Positions 35,892-45,021 of a DNA stretch of 64,000 bases are shown here, piece by piece. Each line of letters opens with the position of its first letter. Position 1 is the stretch's first letter. Source of the stretch: DASSUW01 sp963849695 (GTDB taxonomy: Bacteria > Actinomycetota > Thermoleophilia > Solirubrobacterales > Solirubrobacteraceae); the NCBI GenBank assembly GCA_963849695.1, contig CAWKIT010000003.1, positions 248,001 through 312,000 of the forward strand, written 5' to 3'. Made by a program: the position numbers and the translations under genes. The notes beneath the pieces were generated by a model. The model did no database searches. It was not told the DNA's origin and saw nothing but the letters and a program-made list of their open reading frames with translations.

Positions 35892-35955
35892 ACGACCTCC
35901 CCCGAGATCGCATCCCCGCCGCGCGGGCACGCGAAACGTTTGCAGCGCCCTCGTA

Positions 35956-36480
35956 CTAGTCGTACAACCCGTTGCGGTCGTTCACGGCGTCCTTGGCGCT
36001 CTTGTGCATCACGCGCTCGCAGTTGCGCCGCTTGACCTTCTTGTTCTGGGTCTTGCTGACGTACAGGATGTCGTCGCCGCCGGGCCCGCAGTCGACGAAG
36101 CCACGCCCGAACCAGACGCGGATCGTGTCGTGCCCGGGGCCGCCGTGGATCTCGTTCCAGCCGTGGCTGGCGTAGATCCAGTCGTGACCGCGGCCACCGC
36201 GCAGCTTGTCGTTCTGGCTGGTGGGCTGGCCGCTCGCCTTGTGGTCGCCCCAGATGACGTCGTGGCCGCGGCGGCCGTCGAGGCGGTCGTCGCCGTGGCC
36301 GCCGAGCAGCTCGTCGTTCTTGGCCGTGCCGGCGTGCGAGGTGTCGTGGTCGTCGCCGTTGATCCACAGCTCGCCGTTGATCCGGGGCCAGTCGTCCTTC
36401 GGCGCCCCGGCCTCGGCGACGGCCGGCCCGAGCGAGAACAGCGTCGCGAAGGTCACCAGCGCCAGCGTGCGGCGGACCAT
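35956..36480 (-). CDS. Secreted mini-protein with RTX-type calcium-binding repeats
   Basis: The 174-residue product has a signal peptide (VRRTLALVTFATLFSLGPAV, cut near AEAG) and then four degenerate RTX nonapeptides: GGHGDDRLDG, GGRGHDWIYA, GGPGHDTIRV and GPGGDDILYV. It ends with a basic, Cys-containing tail. RTX repeats bind calcium and fold outside the cell into a beta-roll. The protein is far shorter than RTX toxins and has no enzymatic domain; a surface or secreted structural role is possible. Confidence 0.8.
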   Translation of the reverse strand: MVRRTLALVTFATLFSLGPAVAEAGAPKDDWPRINGELWINGDDHDTSHAGTAKNDELLGGHGDDRLDGRRGHDVIWGDHKASGQPTSQNDKLRGGRGHDWIYASHGWNEIHGGPGHDTIRVWFGRGFVDCGPGGDDILYVSKTQNKKVKRRNCERVMHKSAKDAVNDRNGLYD

Positions 36481-36503
36481 GACGAAGACGTGCCCGCGAT
36501 CGG

Positions 36504-37721
36504 TCAATGCAACACGCGCGTCTTGTACCCGGACTCGTTCAGGGCGGCGACGACCTCGCGCGCGTGGTCGTGACCGCGGGTCTCCATCACGAGCTCCACC
36601 GCGGTCTCGCGCACGTGCAGGTCGAGCCCCTCGCGCACGTGCGCGACGTCGACGATGTTGGCGCCGGTGGCCGCGACCCCGGCGAGCAGGTGCGCGAGGT
36701 TGCCCGGGCGGTCGGGGACGCGGGTGAGCACCACGAGCCGGCGCCCGACCTCGGTCTCGTGCCGGCGCGCGACCGAGGCGAGCAGGCCGGGGTCGACGTT
36801 GCCGCCGGACAGCACGGCGACCGTCGTCCCCTCGTCCGCCGCCTTCACCTGCCCGCCGAGCAGGGCCGCGACGCCGACCGCCCCGGCGCCCTCGACCACC
36901 AGCTTGCAGCGCTCCATCAGGACGACCATCGCCTCCGCGGTGGCGTCCTCCTCGACCACGACGATGCCGTCGGCGTGGCGCGAGAGCAGTTCGAGCGTGA
37001 GGTCGCCGGGGCGCTTGACCGCGATGCCGTCGGCGATCGTCAGCACCCCGGCGGCGGCCACCGGCTCGCCGCGCCGCAGCGACTCCGGGTACGGCGCGCA
37101 CGCGGCGGCCTGCACGCCGATCACCTCGACCTCGGGCCGCGCCGATTTGACCGCGATCGCGACCCCCGAGCACAGCCCGCCGCCGCCGACCGGCACCACG
37201 ACGCGCGCGAGGTCGGGGATGTCCTCGAGCAGCTCGAGCCCGAGCGAGCCCTGGCCGGCCACGATGTCCGGGTCGTCGAACGGGTGCACGAACGCGAGGC
37301 CTCCGTCGTTCGCCCGTTCGGTCGCCCGCGCGAGGCAGTCGTCGACCGACCCGCCGCCCATGTGGACGATCGCGCCCTGATCGCGCGCCGCCTCGACCTT
37401 GGCCATCGGAGCGTCGTCGGGCACGAACACCTCGCACGGGACGCCGCGGACGCGTGCCGCCGCCGCAAGGCTCTGGGCGTGGTTGCCCGCCGAGGCCGCG
37501 ACCACCCCGCGCGAGCAGCCGTCCTCGCCGAGCGCCTCGAGCTTGGCCGAGACGCCGCGGATCTTGAACGAGCCCGCGAGCTGGAGGTTCTCCGCCTTCA
37601 GCGACACCACGCCGCCGGCGCGCCGGGAGATCGTGCGCGACGAGAGCACCGGAGTCCGCCGCGCGATCGCCTCCACTGCGGGCCGGGCCGCGGCGACGTC
37701 GTCGGCGGTGACCTCGGGCAT
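36504..37721 (-). CDS. ilvA: Threonine ammonia-lyase (biodegradative/biosynthetic type with ACT domain)
   Basis: The 405-residue enzyme has the PLP Lys53 in GSFKIRG, SAGNHAQSLA, the phosphate-binding loop VVPVGGGGLCSGVA, and LSGGNVDPGL. A single ACT domain at about 325-405 (LVVLTRVPDRPGNLAHLLAG) would bind an effector such as isoleucine or valine. It deaminates threonine to 2-oxobutanoate and ammonia. The ATG overlaps the stop of the preceding RidA gene, a functionally meaningful pair because RidA clears the reactive enamine the enzyme releases. Confidence 0.92.
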   Translation of the reverse strand: MPEVTADDVAAARPAVEAIARRTPVLSSRTISRRAGGVVSLKAENLQLAGSFKIRGVSAKLEALGEDGCSRGVVAASAGNHAQSLAAAARVRGVPCEVFVPDDAPMAKVEAARDQGAIVHMGGGSVDDCLARATERANDGGLAFVHPFDDPDIVAGQGSLGLELLEDIPDLARVVVPVGGGGLCSGVAIAVKSARPEVEVIGVQAAACAPYPESLRRGEPVAAAGVLTIADGIAVKRPGDLTLELLSRHADGIVVVEEDATAEAMVVLMERCKLVVEGAGAVGVAALLGGQVKAADEGTTVAVLSGGNVDPGLLASVARRHETEVGRRLVVLTRVPDRPGNLAHLLAGVAATGANIVDVAHVREGLDLHVRETAVELVMETRGHDHAREVVAALNESGYKTRVLH

Positions 37722-38113
37722 CAGTCCGGCAGCGCCAGCACCGCGTCGATCTCGACCTCGGCGCCGAGCGGAAGGCTGGCGACGCCGATCGTGCTGCGCG
37801 CCGGCGGGTCGCTCTCGAAGTACGCGCCGTACGCCTCGTTGACGTCCTTGAACGTCGAGATGTCGGTGACGTAGATCCCCATCCGCACCGCGTCTGACAG
37901 CTGCGCGCCGGCCGCGGCGGCGACGACCGCGAGGTTGTCGAGGCAGCGGCGCGTCTGGTCGCCGATCGAGCCTTCGACGAGCTTGCCGGTGTCGGGATCG
38001 GTCGGTGTCTGGCCTGAGAGGAAGACCAGCCCGTTCGATTTCACGGCGTGCGAGTAGGGGCCGGCCGCCTTCGGAGCGCCGACCGCGGTGACCGTTTCGC
38101 GATGATGGGACAT
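37721..38113 (-). CDS. ridA: RidA-family reactive imine/enamine deaminase
   Basis: The 130-residue protein contains the RidA signature VFLSGQTPTDPDTGKLVEGS, GDQTRRCLDNL, and the catalytic Arg in PARSTIGVASLPLGAEVEID. It hydrolyses 2-aminoacrylate-type enamines or imines to keto acids, preventing PLP-enzyme damage. It is the first gene of a two-gene operon with ilvA, its classic metabolic partner. Confidence 0.93.
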   Translation of the reverse strand: MSHHRETVTAVGAPKAAGPYSHAVKSNGLVFLSGQTPTDPDTGKLVEGSIGDQTRRCLDNLAVVAAAAGAQLSDAVRMGIYVTDISTFKDVNEAYGAYFESDPPARSTIGVASLPLGAEVEIDAVLALPD

Positions 38114-38131
38114 GGAAAGGCAACCTACACG

Positions 38132-40147
38132 ATGGCCAACCGTCTAGCGCACGAGACCTCGCCGTACCTGCTCCAGCACAAGGACAACCCCGTGGACTGG
38201 TATCCGTGGGGCGAGGAGGCGCTGTCCCGCGCGCGCTCGGAGGAGAAGCCGGTGCTGGTCTCGATCGGCTACTCGGCCTGCCACTGGTGCCACGTGATGG
38301 AGCGCGAGTCGTTCGAGGATCCCGAGGTCGCCGCGGCGATGAACGACGCGTTCGTGTGCATCAAGGTCGACCGCGAGGAGCGCCCGGACGTCGACGCCAT
38401 CTACATGGACGCCGTGCAGGCGATGACCGGCCACGGCGGCTGGCCGCTGAACGCCTTCCTCACCCCCGAGGGCGTCCCGTTCTACGCCGGCACCTACTTC
38501 CCGCCCGAGCCGCGCCACGGCATGCCGAGCTGGCGGATGGTGCTCGACGGCGTCGCGCGCGCGTGGGATCAGCAGCGCGACCAGATCACCGACGGGTCGG
38601 ACCGGATCGTCGCCCACCTGCAGGCGACCGCGCGGATCGAGGCGCCCGAGGCCGAGCTCGACACCGCCGCGCTCGACCAGGCGTTGCCGGCGCTGAGGCG
38701 CGGCTACGACGCCGAGAACGGCGGGTGGGGCGGAGCGCCGAAGTTCCCGGCGGCGTCGACGATCGAGTTCCTGCTCCGGACCACCTCCCGACAGAAGGTA
38801 GACACCGAATCGATCATGTCGGGAGGCGGTGCCCGCGAGCGCCAGATGGCGCTCCACACCCTGCGCCGGATGGCGGGCGGCGGCATGTACGACCAGGTCG
38901 GCGGCGGCTTCGCGCGCTACTCGGTCGACGCCCGCTGGATCGTTCCCCACTTCGAGAAGATGCTGTACGACAACGCGCTGCTCGCGCGCGCGTACCTGCA
39001 CGCCTTCCAGGTCTCGGGCGAGCCGTTCTTCGAGCGCGTCACGCGCGAGACGCTCGACTGGGCGCTGCGCGAGCTCCGACAGCCCGAAGGCGGCTTCGCG
39101 AGCGCGCTCGACGCCGACTCGGAGGGCGTGGAGGGCAAGTTCTACGTGTGGCGGCTGGACGAGGTGCGCGAGGCGCTCGGGCCCTTGGCCGACGCCGCGA
39201 TCGAGCACTTCGGCATGAGCGAGGCGGGCAACTTCGAGGGCGTCAACATCCCGGTGCGCGCCACCGCCGACCCTGACCGGCTCGCCGAGATCAAGGCCGG
39301 CCTCCTGGCCTTCCGCGAGCGCCGCGTGCGACCCGGGCTCGACGACAAGCGGCTGACGTCCTGGAACGCGCTGATGATCTCCGCGCTGGCCGACGCCGGC
39401 GCGGTGCTCGGCGAGCCGCACTATCGCGAGGCGGCGGTCGCTGCCGCCGAGTTCGTGCTGCGCGACCTGCGCGATATGCGAGCCCACCCGCCCCGGCTGC
39501 TGCGCACGTACAACCAGGGCCGCGCCCACCTCGACGCCTATCTCGAGGACCACGCGTTCCTGCTCGAGGCGCTGCTGACGCTCTACGAGGCGACCTTCGA
39601 CCCGCGCTGGTTTGCCGAGGCGCGCGCGCTCGCCGACCAGATCCTCGACCGCTTCGCCGACCCCGAGCGCGGCGGCTTCTTCACCACCGCGGCCGACCAC
39701 GAGACGCTGATCGCCCGCCGCAAGCAGCTCGAGGACGCCCCGATCCCGTCCGGCGGCTCGGCCGCCGCGTTCGGCCTGCTGCGGCTGGCGCGCCTGACCG
39801 GCGAGGCGCGGTACGAGGACGCCGCGCTCGGGCAGCTGCGGCTGCTGCACACGATCGCGACCCAGCATCCGAACGCGTTCGGCCACCTGCTGGCGGCGAT
39901 CGACTTCGCGCTCGCCGACGTCCGCGAGGTGGCGCTGGTGGGCGACGACCGCGCTCCGCTCGAGCAGGTCGTGCGCGCCGGGTTCCGCCCGCACCTGGTG
40001 CTCGCCGGAGGCGCTCCGGACGGAGTGCCGCTGCTCGAGGGGCGGGAGCCGGTCGGCGGCCGCGCCGCGGCGTACGTGTGCGAGCGGTTCGCCTGCCTGC
40101 GGCCGGTGACCGAGCCGGACGAGCTGCGCGAGCTGCTGAATTCGTAG
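38132..40147 (+). CDS. DUF255 thioredoxin-domain/glycosidase-like protein (YyaL/SPATA20 family)
   Basis: The start at MANRLAHETSPYLLQHKDNP gives 671 residues; a longer upstream start would run into ridA. The first 160 residues are a thioredoxin-like domain with CHWCHVME and the flanking KPVLVSIGYSA and DREERPDVD. The rest forms an (alpha/alpha)6 barrel resembling N-acylglucosamine 2-epimerase (GGGFARYSVDARWIVPHFEK, WNALMISALADAG). The family is ubiquitous but not biochemically settled. It is divergent from ridA, 18 bp apart. Confidence 0.9.
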   Translation: MANRLAHETSPYLLQHKDNPVDWYPWGEEALSRARSEEKPVLVSIGYSACHWCHVMERESFEDPEVAAAMNDAFVCIKVDREERPDVDAIYMDAVQAMTGHGGWPLNAFLTPEGVPFYAGTYFPPEPRHGMPSWRMVLDGVARAWDQQRDQITDGSDRIVAHLQATARIEAPEAELDTAALDQALPALRRGYDAENGGWGGAPKFPAASTIEFLLRTTSRQKVDTESIMSGGGARERQMALHTLRRMAGGGMYDQVGGGFARYSVDARWIVPHFEKMLYDNALLARAYLHAFQVSGEPFFERVTRETLDWALRELRQPEGGFASALDADSEGVEGKFYVWRLDEVREALGPLADAAIEHFGMSEAGNFEGVNIPVRATADPDRLAEIKAGLLAFRERRVRPGLDDKRLTSWNALMISALADAGAVLGEPHYREAAVAAAEFVLRDLRDMRAHPPRLLRTYNQGRAHLDAYLEDHAFLLEALLTLYEATFDPRWFAEARALADQILDRFADPERGGFFTTAADHETLIARRKQLEDAPIPSGGSAAAFGLLRLARLTGEARYEDAALGQLRLLHTIATQHPNAFGHLLAAIDFALADVREVALVGDDRAPLEQVVRAGFRPHLVLAGGAPDGVPLLEGREPVGGRAAAYVCERFACLRPVTEPDELRELLNS

Positions 40148-40215
40148 TCCGCAAGCGTGCGGCTAGCCGTACCCGGGTAGAGCCGCGGCTCCGATTAAGT
40201 GTCGCCCCTCCGCGC

Positions 40216-42492
40216 ATGACCAAGCTCCTCACGCTCCCCGCGCAGCGGATCCCGAAGTTCTTCGTGCTCGCGCTCGCGCTCGTCCTCGTGGCGGCCGTGG
40301 GCCCGTTCTCCGGCAAGTTCGAGGACGCGCAGGAGAACGAGTCGACGTCGTTCCTGCCCGGCGACGCCGAGTCGGTCAAGGCGCTGGAGGCGATCGAGCG
40401 GTTCCCCGACGGCCAGGTGGCGGCCGCGGTCACGATCATCGAACGCGACGGAGGACTGCAGCCCGAGGACCGGCAGGCCGCCGAGGGCCTGGTGCGGGAC
40501 CTGAACGACGACCCGCCGATCATCACCGCCGGCACCGAGGGGCCGATCCCGTCCGAGGACGGCGAGGCGCTGCTCGTGATCACGCAGGTGCGCGACACCG
40601 GCGGCACCGGCGAGGACTTCCTCGACTCGGTCACCGATATCCGCGAGCGCGCGCACGAACTGCGGGGCGACGGCCGGGAGGTCGAGGTGACCGGCGCCGC
40701 CGGCTTCGGCGCCGACGCGATCGAGGTGTTCGGCGACATCAACGGCCAGCTGCTGCTCGCCGCCGGCGGGCTGGTGCTGATCCTGCTGATCCTCATCTAC
40801 CGGTCGCCGATCTTCTGGACGATCCCGTTCTTCACCGTGCTGTTCGCCGAGACGTGCGCGCGCGGCTTCGGATACCTGCTGGCCGAGGCCGGGGTGACGA
40901 TCAACGGCCAGTCCGGCGGCATCCTCCCCGTGCTGGTGTTCGGCGCCGGGACCGACTACGCGCTGCTGCTCGTGTCGCGCTACCGCGAGGAGCTGCGCCG
41001 GCACGACTCCAAGCACGAGGCGATGCAGCTGGCCCTGAGCACGGCCGGCCCGGCGATCCTGTTCTCCGGCCTGACCGTGATGGCGGCGCTGCTCGTGCTC
41101 GTGCTCGCCGAGGTCAACGGCACCGCCGGGCTCGGGCCGATCGGGGCGATGGGCATCTTCCTCGCCATGACGTTCATGCTCACGATGCTGCCGGCGGCGC
41201 TCGTGGTGGTCGGCCGGCGGGCGTTCTGGCCGTTCGTGCCGGACGGGCCGGGCGGCCCGCTGCCGCCGCACACGAACCGCTGGCGGCGCGCGATCTTCTC
41301 CGTGCTGGTGGGCGGGATCGTCGCCGCCATGGCCTCCGCGGGCGGCGGCGCGGCGGCGGGGATCGGGTTCGTGGCCGGCGCGCTGCTGAACTTCTTCGTG
41401 CTGGCGCCGCTCTTCCACAGGCTCGACGTCGGCACCTTCTACCCGCGGATCGAGCGCCCGCTCGCGGCGCGCCACCGGCTGACCGACGAGACGCACGGCT
41501 TCTGGCGCAACGTCGGCAACAGCGTCGCCCGCGCGCCCGGCCGGGTGGCGGCCGGCACCACCCTGGTGCTGCTCGTGCTGGCCGCCGGGCTGTTCACGCT
41601 CGACACCGGGCTCACGAGCGGGAACTCGTTCCGCGGCGAGGTCGAGGCGGTGCGCGGCTCCGACCTGCTCGCCCAGCACTTCCCGGCCGGCGCCAACGTG
41701 CCGACGACCGTGATCATCCCGGACGCGGCCGACGTCGAGCCGGTCACCGCCGCGCTCGAGGACCATCCGGCGGTCGCGGCCGTCGGCGAGCCGGTCGAGG
41801 GCCCGCCGGGCACCAAGGTCGACGTGCAGCTGACGATCGATCCCTACTCGACCGAGGCGTTCGACGAGGTGCCGTCGCTGCGCGAGACCGTCGAGGAGGC
41901 GGGCGGCGAGGACGTGCTGGTGGGCGGGCCGACCGCCGCCGAGTACGACCTGCGCCAGTCCGCCGCGCGCGACAACTGGGTGATCATCCCGATCACGCTG
42001 GTGGTGGTGTTCGGGATCCTGGCCGTGCTGCTGCGCTCGCTGCTCGCGCCGGCGATGCTGGTCGCGACCGTGGTGCTGTCGTTCGCCGCCGCGCTCGGCA
42101 CCGGCATGTTCTTCTCGAAGGAGGTGTTCGGCTTCCCGGGCATCGACCCGTCGCTGCCGCTGCTCGCGTTCGTGTTCCTGGTCGCGCTGGGGATCGACTA
42201 CAACATCTTCCTGATGGCGCGCGTGCGCGAGGAGACGATCCGGCACGGCACGCGCGAGGGGATGCTGCGCGGCCTGGCGGTCACCGGCGCGGTGATCACG
42301 TCGGCCGGCATCGTGCTGGCCGGCACGTTCAGCGCCCTCGCCGTCCTGCCGCTCGTGTTCCTGACCGAGATCGGCTTCATCGTCGCGTTCGGCGTGCTGC
42401 TCGACACCTTCATCGTGCGCTCGATCCTCGTGCCGGCGCTGACCTTCCTGCTCGACCGCCGCATCTGGTGGCCGTCGAAGCTGATGCGCTAG
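40216..42492 (+). CDS. MmpL-type RND transporter
   Basis: The 758-residue protein has the RND/MMPL layout: helix 1, a periplasmic domain, helices 2-6 (GAGTDYALLLVSRYREELRR is the conserved MMPL segment after helix 4), a second periplasmic domain, and helices 8-12 ending FLLDRRIWWPSKL. The repeat of the first motif (LGIDYNIFLMARVREETIRH) confirms duplication. Such proteins export lipids, glycolipids or hydrophobic drugs using proton motive force. No lipid-synthesis genes are adjacent, so the cargo is unknown. Confidence 0.9.
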   Translation: MTKLLTLPAQRIPKFFVLALALVLVAAVGPFSGKFEDAQENESTSFLPGDAESVKALEAIERFPDGQVAAAVTIIERDGGLQPEDRQAAEGLVRDLNDDPPIITAGTEGPIPSEDGEALLVITQVRDTGGTGEDFLDSVTDIRERAHELRGDGREVEVTGAAGFGADAIEVFGDINGQLLLAAGGLVLILLILIYRSPIFWTIPFFTVLFAETCARGFGYLLAEAGVTINGQSGGILPVLVFGAGTDYALLLVSRYREELRRHDSKHEAMQLALSTAGPAILFSGLTVMAALLVLVLAEVNGTAGLGPIGAMGIFLAMTFMLTMLPAALVVVGRRAFWPFVPDGPGGPLPPHTNRWRRAIFSVLVGGIVAAMASAGGGAAAGIGFVAGALLNFFVLAPLFHRLDVGTFYPRIERPLAARHRLTDETHGFWRNVGNSVARAPGRVAAGTTLVLLVLAAGLFTLDTGLTSGNSFRGEVEAVRGSDLLAQHFPAGANVPTTVIIPDAADVEPVTAALEDHPAVAAVGEPVEGPPGTKVDVQLTIDPYSTEAFDEVPSLRETVEEAGGEDVLVGGPTAAEYDLRQSAARDNWVIIPITLVVVFGILAVLLRSLLAPAMLVATVVLSFAAALGTGMFFSKEVFGFPGIDPSLPLLAFVFLVALGIDYNIFLMARVREETIRHGTREGMLRGLAVTGAVITSAGIVLAGTFSALAVLPLVFLTEIGFIVAFGVLLDTFIVRSILVPALTFLLDRRIWWPSKLMR

Positions 42493-42502
42493 GTTCTTCG
42501 GC

Positions 42503-43852
42503 TTACAGGATCGCCAGGTAGCGGTCGAGCTCCCAGGGCGTGACCTGGACCCGGTAGTCCTCCCACTCCTGGCGCTTGATCTCGATGTAGCGGTTGAACA
42601 TGTGCTCGCCGAGGGTGCGCAGGACGAGCTCGGACTCGCCGGTCAGCTCGATCGCCTCGCCGAGCGTCTCGGGCAGCTGCTCGATCCCGAGCCGCCTTCT
42701 CTCGTCGGGGCTCAGGTGGTAGAGGTTCTTCTCCATCGGCTCGGGCAGCTCGTAGCCGCGCTCGACCCCCTCGAGTCCGGCCATCAGCAGCGCCGCGAAC
42801 GTGAGGTAGGGATTGCAGGCGGGGTCGGGGCAGCGCAGCTCCATGCGCGTGGCCTGCTCCTTGCCGGGGTGGTAGAGCGGGACCCTGACCAGCGCCGAGC
42901 GGTTGCGCCGGCTCCAGGCGACGTAGACGGGCGCCTCGTAGCCGGGCACGAGCCGCTTGTAGCTGTTCACCCACTGGGCGAAGATCGAGGAGATCTCGCG
43001 CGCGTGGCGGAGCTGGCCGGCGATGAACGCCTTGCCGGTCTCGCTCAGGAAGTACTTGTCGTCGGCGTCATAGAACGCGTTGCGGCCGTCCTTGAACAGC
43101 GACTGATGGGTGTGCATGCCGGAGCCGTTCTCGCCGAACAGCGGCTTCGGCATGAAGGTCGCGTGCCAGCCGTACTTGAGCGCGATCTCCTTGACCGTGA
43201 TGCGGTAGGTCATGCAGTCGTCGGCCATCTTCAGCGCGGCCGCGTAGCGCATGTCGATCTCGTGCTGGCTGGGGCCGACCTCGTGGTGGGAGTACTCGAC
43301 CTTGATCCCGAGCTTCTCGAGCGCGAGCACCGTGTCGCGCCTGACGTCGGAGCCGGCGTCGAGGGTCGTGAGGTCGAAGTAGCCGCCGAGGTCGAGCGGC
43401 TCGGTCGACTGCGCGTCGCGGAACAGGAAGTACTCGAGCTCCGGCCCGACGAAGAAGTCGTCGAACCCCATCTCGCTGGCCCGCTCCACGGCGCGCCGGA
43501 GCACGTGGCGCGGGTCGCCCTCGTAGGGCTCCCGCTCGGGCGTGACGATGTCGGCGAACATGCGGGCGACGCCGCCGCCGTCGCCCTCCGGGCGCCAGGG
43601 GAGCACGTTGAAGGTCGCCGGGTCGGGCATCGCGATCATGTCCGACTCCTCGATCGCGTTGAACCCGGTGATCGACGAGCCGTCGAAGCCCATTCCGCCC
43701 TCGAACGCGTCGTCGAGCTCCTCGGCGTTGATGCTGAACGACTTCAGCTGGCCGAGGATGTCGGTGAACCACAGTCGGATGAAGCGGATGCCGCGCTCCT
43801 GGACGAGCGCCTTGACGTCGTCCTGCGTCTTCGGAGTGTCGTCGGGCGCCAT
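42503..43852 (-). CDS. glnA: Type I glutamine synthetase
   Basis: The 449-residue protein starts MAPDDTPKTQDDVKALVQER and shows GFDGSSITGF, the metal ligands in FFVGPELEYFLF and YSHHEVGPSQHEIDMRY, the glutamate-site NGSGMHTHQSL, ATP-site RNRSALVRVPLY, and ELRCPDPACNPYL. A Tyr is present in the loop KNLYHLSPDERRRLG that corresponds to the adenylylation site of GSI-beta, but the surrounding sequence and total length are closer to the shorter GSI-alpha group. Adenylylation is therefore doubtful. It makes glutamine from glutamate and ammonia; the paralogue at 3.7 kb likely uses another amine. Confidence 0.93.
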   Translation of the reverse strand: MAPDDTPKTQDDVKALVQERGIRFIRLWFTDILGQLKSFSINAEELDDAFEGGMGFDGSSITGFNAIEESDMIAMPDPATFNVLPWRPEGDGGGVARMFADIVTPEREPYEGDPRHVLRRAVERASEMGFDDFFVGPELEYFLFRDAQSTEPLDLGGYFDLTTLDAGSDVRRDTVLALEKLGIKVEYSHHEVGPSQHEIDMRYAAALKMADDCMTYRITVKEIALKYGWHATFMPKPLFGENGSGMHTHQSLFKDGRNAFYDADDKYFLSETGKAFIAGQLRHAREISSIFAQWVNSYKRLVPGYEAPVYVAWSRRNRSALVRVPLYHPGKEQATRMELRCPDPACNPYLTFAALLMAGLEGVERGYELPEPMEKNLYHLSPDERRRLGIEQLPETLGEAIELTGESELVLRTLGEHMFNRYIEIKRQEWEDYRVQVTPWELDRYLAIL

Positions 43853-43908
43853 GATCGCGGCAGCCTAGCCGTTCAGGTGCCGCCGGGCGGTGGACGCGCG
43901 GTCCAGGG

Positions 43909-44280
43909 TCAGTCCAACCAGCGGTCGGCCCAGCGCTTGAGCTCCGTGAGCGCGACGTCGAGCTCGCGGCCGCGTTCGGTGAGCTCGTACTCGACCCGCA
44001 CGGGGCTGGTGCCGCTGACCCGGCGCTCGACGATGCCGCGCCGCTCGAGCTCCTTCATGCGCTCGCTCAGCAGGCGGTCGGACAGGTCGGGCACCGAGTG
44101 GGCGATCTCGCTGAACCGCATCGAGCGGCCCGACTCGAGCAGCACGTACAGGATCGCCCCGGTCCAGCGCTTGCCGACGAGCTCGACGGCGTCGTGGAAG
44201 TTGGGACAGCAGCTGGCTGCCGCCTCCGGACGGTCGAGCGTCGCGACCATGGTCCTGCGACGTGAGCCCGGAGGCGTCAT
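43909..44280 (-). CDS. HxlR-family transcriptional regulator
   Basis: The 123-residue protein (or 113 from the Met at 44250) carries the HxlR winged helix: CPNFHDAVELVGKRWTGAIL, RFSEIAHSVPDLSDRLLSER, MKELERRGIVERRV and YELTERGREL. Family members often sense redox stress through a Cys near the N-terminus; here there is CCPN. It follows the AhpD-like gene by 4 bp and is probably co-transcribed and autoregulatory through the palindrome upstream of that gene. Confidence 0.9.
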   Translation of the reverse strand: MTPPGSRRRTMVATLDRPEAAASCCPNFHDAVELVGKRWTGAILYVLLESGRSMRFSEIAHSVPDLSDRLLSERMKELERRGIVERRVSGTSPVRVEYELTERGRELDVALTELKRWADRWLD

Positions 44281-44284
44281 CCGA

Positions 44285-44854
44285 TCACGCGGCGCGAAGC
44301 ACGCGCGTCTCCTCCACCGAGCCGTCCACGGGAACCTCGCCGGCGACGTTCACCATCGCCGTGAAGCATTCCAGGCTGAGCACCGCGATGGCTTCCAGCA
44401 GCTGCTCGTCGGTCCAGCCTGCCTCGCGCGCCTCCTCGTGGAGGTGCTGCGGGGCGTTGCCACGCTCGGTCACGAGCGGCTTGAGGAAGCGCAGGAGCGC
44501 GGCCTCGCGGGGGTCGCTCGACTCCCACTCGCGGGCTCGCGCGACCTCGTCGATCCCGAGGCCGGCCCGGCGTGCGGTGCGGTTGTGGATCGCGAGGCCG
44601 GGGCTCGAGCGGTAGTGCTCGGCGACGGCGAGCGCGATCCGCTCGAGCGTCGGGGGAGTGAGCATGCCGTGGCGCAGCTCGCCGCGGCAGCGGGTGTAGC
44701 CGCGTAGGGCGGCGGGTGAGCCGGCGAGCACGCCGAGGAAGTTCGGCAGCTGGCCCGCTGAGGCGAGCGCGCCCTTGAGGACGGGGAGTGACCCCTCGGG
44801 CGCCGTCAGCTCGTCGTGGATGGTGAAGCGGCTCATCTGGGTCTTCTTGGGCAT
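44285..44854 (-). CDS. Carboxymuconolactone decarboxylase/AhpD-like protein lacking the CxxC motif
   Basis: The 189-residue all-helical protein aligns with AhpD-like peroxidase-linked proteins: LPNFLGVLAGSPAALRGY, ERIALAVAEHYRSS and LAIHNRTARRAG. In true AhpD proteins the equivalent of SSPGLAIHN is CxxCxxAH with the redox Cys pair; here both Cys are absent and the only Cys residues lie elsewhere. Peroxidase activity is therefore unlikely by that mechanism. It heads a two-gene operon with HxlR. Confidence 0.8.
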   Translation of the reverse strand: MPKKTQMSRFTIHDELTAPEGSLPVLKGALASAGQLPNFLGVLAGSPAALRGYTRCRGELRHGMLTPPTLERIALAVAEHYRSSPGLAIHNRTARRAGLGIDEVARAREWESSDPREAALLRFLKPLVTERGNAPQHLHEEAREAGWTDEQLLEAIAVLSLECFTAMVNVAGEVPVDGSVEETRVLRAA

Positions 44855-44907
44855 GGCGACCGCCGTGTCGATCCGGGGAGGCGGAAGGCGGGTGGTTTGA
44901 CGCCTTC

Positions 44908-44922
44908 CTTACGGTACGTAAG
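44908..44922. promoter_or_regulatory. HxlR operator candidate
   Basis: CTTACG (44908-44913) and CGTAAG (44917-44922) are perfect inverted repeats with a 3-bp spacer, 53 bp upstream of the AhpD-like start. HxlR proteins typically bind such short AT-richer palindromes, and the site stands out in this GC-rich DNA. Confidence 0.55.
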
Positions 44923-45021
44923 TGTACGCCTGGAAAGGCGTTCCTACAACTGCAGTACGCACCAGGCGCGCGAGCGGACCACTGCGCGATGGCATGGTTC
45001 GGCGGCGCCGCGCGCCGGCGG

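Noticed and set aside
38048..38131. Longer start for the DUF255 protein
   Set aside because: It would lie inside the divergent ridA gene; the ATG at 38132 gives the conserved N-terminus.
40195..42246. 683-codon minus-strand frame
   Set aside because: Antisense shadow of the MmpL-type transporter with only Arg/Glu/Gln/His-rich sequence.
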